Shown here piece after piece: positions 14,070 through 15,652 of a stretch of 15,652 nt of DNA (positions within the stretch are counted from its first letter, which is position 1; every line of letters begins with the position of its first letter). The DNA is from JAWODU01 sp046483125 (lineage in GTDB: Bacteria; Verrucomicrobiota; Kiritimatiellia; UBA8416; JAWODU01). Both the position numbers and the translations under genes were made by a program. The stretch covers positions 1 to 15,652 of the forward strand of contig JAWODU010000044.1 of NCBI GenBank assembly GCA_046483125.1, given 5' to 3'. The notes beneath the pieces are model-generated. The model made no database searches and was not told the DNA's origin. It was given only the letters and a program-made list of their open reading frames with translations.

Positions 14070-14101
14070 TTTACCCTTGTTGTGTAGTATGATATACTAC
14101 A
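14070..14101 (+). promoter_or_regulatory. Transposase promoter overlapped by a palindrome
   Basis: TTTACC (14070-14075), 17 bases, then TATACT (14093-14098) is a plausible promoter. A perfect 8-3-8 inverted repeat, TGTAGTAT-GAT-ATACTACA (14083-14101), covers the spacer and the -10 box just ahead of the ribosome site AAAGGAGG (14106-14113). This layout suits autorepression by the small upstream IS protein, which is inference. Confidence 0.5.
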
Positions 14102-14118
14102 TACAAAAGGAGGACTGT

Positions 14119-14496
14119 ATGAAAACAATGGCCCAATTACAGAATCGTAGAGAAGAATTGCTGGAGGAACTCTCGCATCTGGAATGTTTCCGTAGGGGGA
14201 GCGTGGTGGAACAGCGCGTACCGGCTAAGGCGGCAGATGGTCGCGATTATGAGCGTGGACCCTATCCGATATACACCTTCAAGGAGAAGGGACGCACAGT
14301 TTCGCGCCGCCTGCACAGCGATGATGAAGTAGCCCTCTATCGAGAGCAGATACAGGACGGTCGGCGCTTTAAGGAGGTTGTAGCGGAACTGCTCAGAATC
14401 GGCGAAGAACTCAGTGAACTCACCGTGCAGGGTGACGCACAAAAAAAAACGCCACATACCAAGTCGAGAAGGATCGGGAAGTCGATCAGTGGGTAA
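14119..14496 (+). CDS. ISKra4-like element, first reading frame protein
   Basis: A 125-residue hydrophilic protein from the ATG at 14119, preceded by GGAGG at five bases. The N-terminal half is helical (AQLQNRREELLEELSHLE). A short Tyr/Pro-rich strand block follows (GPYPIYTFKEKGRTVSRRL), then a second helix (ALYREQIQDGRRFKEVVAEL). This matches the small protein that precedes or fuses to the transposase in ISKra4-type elements. The frame ends at 14496, 47 bases past an A9 run; a -1 slip on that run would join it to the transposase frame. Its role alone is not known; it could bind DNA and repress at the palindrome over its own promoter. Confidence 0.75.
   Translation: MKTMAQLQNRREELLEELSHLECFRRGSVVEQRVPAKAADGRDYERGPYPIYTFKEKGRTVSRRLHSDDEVALYREQIQDGRRFKEVVAELLRIGEELSELTVQGDAQKKTPHTKSRRIGKSISG
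14442..14448 (+). other. Probable programmed -1 frameshift site (A9 run)
   Basis: Nine A occupy 14441-14449. In the first frame the codons read CAA AAA AAA ACG, so A-AAA-AAA is a canonical slippery heptamer. A -1 slip continues as AAC GCC ACA and enters the transposase frame, which opens at 14436 after a TGA and has no good start codon before 14580. No clear stimulatory hairpin was seen. Confidence 0.6.
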
Positions 14497-15299
14497 ACCG
14501 GATTTCCGCTTCATCTGCACCCGATCTTGAGGCTTGGGAGAATGTCCTGCGTGAAGCGGTTCTTGCCGCTGGCGCCCGAGTGCTGGAAAAACTCCTCCGC
14601 CCCTTGTGTACAGGCCGCCATGACGTGCCGGTGCGCTGTTCATGTGGACAGACTATGCACAGCCGAGGCATCAGGACAAAGAAACTCATCTGTACGCTCG
14701 GCCCTCTTTCGCTGGACCGCTCCCTGTTCCGTTGCCCTGCTTGCGGCAAAACCGTATTCCCAGCTGATCGCCTTCTGGATGTAGAGCATACCGGCTTCTC
14801 GCCTGGTGTACGCCGGTGGATGGCACGGGCCGGTAGCCGGACATCATTCGTTGAAGCCGAAGAAGATCTTAACGTATATACTGGCTTGAATATCAACCGT
14901 CGTGACATCGAACGTATCGCCGAAAAAGTTGGCCAACAGATTGACACATGGCAGAGCCGGCAAGACGAATATCTTCTAAAAACTTCTCCAGCCAAGGCAT
15001 CCCCAATTCCCGTCCTCTACGTCAGCTTCGATGGCACCGGGATTCCTATGCGCAAGGAAGAACTGCTCGGGCGTATAGGAAAGGGGGCTGACGGCAAGGC
15101 CAAAGGACGGGAAGTTAAACTTGGCTGCATATTCACGCAGACCACCACCAACGAAGAAGGCTATCCGGTACGAGATGATAACTCCACAACCTACGTCGGC
15201 GCCATTGAATCGAGTGCCTTCTTTGGTCAGCGTATCTATGCCGAAGCTCTTCGTCGAGGCCTGGATTCCTCGCAAAAACTAGTCCCTATACAAGCGTGA
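14448..15299 (+). pseudogene. ISKra4-like transposase, 3' truncated
   Basis: Read in the -1 frame after the A9 run. It has a linker (EVDQWVNRISASSAPDLEAW), then a zinc ribbon with CSCG and CPACG separated by a basic LG-type strand region. A helical part (NVYTGLNINRRDIERIAEKV) leads to the catalytic core start VLYVSFDGTGIPMRKEEL, whose Asp is the first acidic residue of the DDE triad. REVKLGCIFTQTTT and TTYVGAIESSAFFGQRIYAE follow, both strongly conserved in the family. After SSQKLV the expected second-Asp segment is replaced by PIQA and a stop at 15297-15299. Lacking the rest of the catalytic domain, it cannot be active by itself. An internal GTG at 14580 is a possible start but would drop the linker. 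Confidence 0.85.
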
Positions 15300-15388
15300 T
15301 TTAATTGCGGAAAGGATGAGTAAAAACTCGAAATGCCCGCCAGTATTGGTTAAAGTAAAGATATTGAAAACCACAAAAACTGGCGTCG

Positions 15389-15652
15389 TCAGATCGTCTC
15401 GCTGCCCCAGTCTGGCCGCGGGCGGTGCGTCGACCGGCTGGAACTGAACGACTGGATAGCCATCTCGGTGGAAAGAGCGGTCTGGGCACCATTGAGCCGA
15501 TGCCAAATCGATTTTGTGCCCCACGGAAACGTATATTGGCCTTACTCTAGACTTCGTCCTGCTCTCGTCCGGGGTATGTGCGGCTTCAAGTCGACCCGGT
15601 CCAAGAACAATTGGATCGACCCCTCCTGCCCACAAGACATTGCCGTCGGAAT
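15389..15652 (-). pseudogene. nfi: Frameshifted remnant of endonuclease V (C-terminal half)
   Basis: No single frame is coding, but three minus-strand frames together resemble endonuclease V in order. First comes IPT followed by GSIQLFLDR (cf. GSxxPLxDRGE) and PRTRAG (cf. the LRTR strand). After a frame change there is RVRPIYVSVGHKIDLASA, very like the family's VKPVYVSxGHKIDL block with its catalytic-site His. After another change a stretch aligns weakly with GYRLPEPTRLAH, and a stop at 15389-15391 falls where the protein normally ends. An in-frame stop (TAG/TAA region near 15550) and at least two frameshifts make it non-functional. The gene's 5' part lies beyond the window. Identification is from memory of the family, not a search. 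No feature was found between 15300 and 15388. Confidence 0.45.

Larger units (their letters stand above)
14070..15288 (+). mobile_element. Truncated ISKra4-like insertion sequence
   Basis: Two overlapping frames resemble the ISKra4 family: a small first protein and a transposase with a zinc ribbon and an FDGTGIP catalytic-aspartate block. Homology stops abruptly after SSQKLV at about 15288, so the 3' part, with the remaining catalytic residues and the right terminal repeat, is missing. Without the right end the left end cannot be fixed; the boundary given is the promoter, and the true left end may lie anywhere from about 13975. Confidence 0.75.

Noticed and set aside
14137..14643. 168-codon minus-strand frame
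   Set aside because: Antisense to both ISKra4-like frames, with no motif.
15279..15635. 118-codon minus-strand frame as an intact gene
   Set aside because: Only its middle resembles endonuclease V; flanking similarity lies in other frames, so I treat it as part of a decayed gene.

Overview
The window looks like a chromosomal segment from a Gram-negative bacterium. The signs are a lipoprotein signal, an outer-membrane barrel with a cleavable signal peptide, several polytopic GT-C-type membrane proteins, and frequent GTG/TTG starts. The multi-spanning O-mannosyltransferase-like protein with C-terminal TPRs (TMTC type), the GTP-type PEP carboxykinase, an ISKra4-like IS and short GC-rich palindromes inserted in odd places would suit the PVC or Omnitrophota-like phyla. 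That placement is only a guess; no rRNA or marker gene in the window fixes it.

Left part (1-3790): a 5'-truncated polytopic GT-C/GT39-like protein converges on a Gfo/Idh/MocA oxidoreductase (minus), their stop codons lying in the two arms of one small hairpin. A perfect 16-bp inverted repeat sits upstream of the oxidoreductase. Next comes a minus-strand tRNA-Arg(TCT) locus. The intact tRNA is followed by two 33-bp tandem repeats containing its 3' end. It is preceded by a second tRNA-Arg copy broken by two perfect GC-rich hairpins, one in the anticodon loop and one beside the T arm. A lipoprotein with ten regular 23-residue leucine-rich repeats follows.

Middle (3867-9113): a divergent outer-membrane barrel gene, a 3-methyladenine DNA glycosylase, and an intergenic long imperfect inverted repeat. 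Then comes a tightly coupled trio with 4-nt overlaps: a 21-residue single-span membrane peptide, a small ankyrin protein, and a biotin protein ligase without the DNA-binding domain. It converges on the TMTC-like gene (minus). Upstream of that gene lie a perfect 40-bp palindrome and a tRNA-Glu(CTC) with a clear sigma70-type promoter.

Right part (9146-15652): PEP carboxykinase, a membrane-anchored SGNH hydrolase-like protein and another GT-C glycosyltransferase run in series on the minus strand and may be co-transcribed. Beyond them is a decayed region. It holds an ISKra4-like element with a palindrome over its -10 box, an A9 slippery site joining its two reading frames, and a truncated transposase. 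Next to it is a frameshifted remnant that I read as the C-terminal half of endonuclease V. I found no CRISPR array, phage or recognisable defence cassette. The most unusual structures are the tRNA-Arg locus, the 40-bp palindrome and the coupled small-ORF/ankyrin/biotin-ligase trio.
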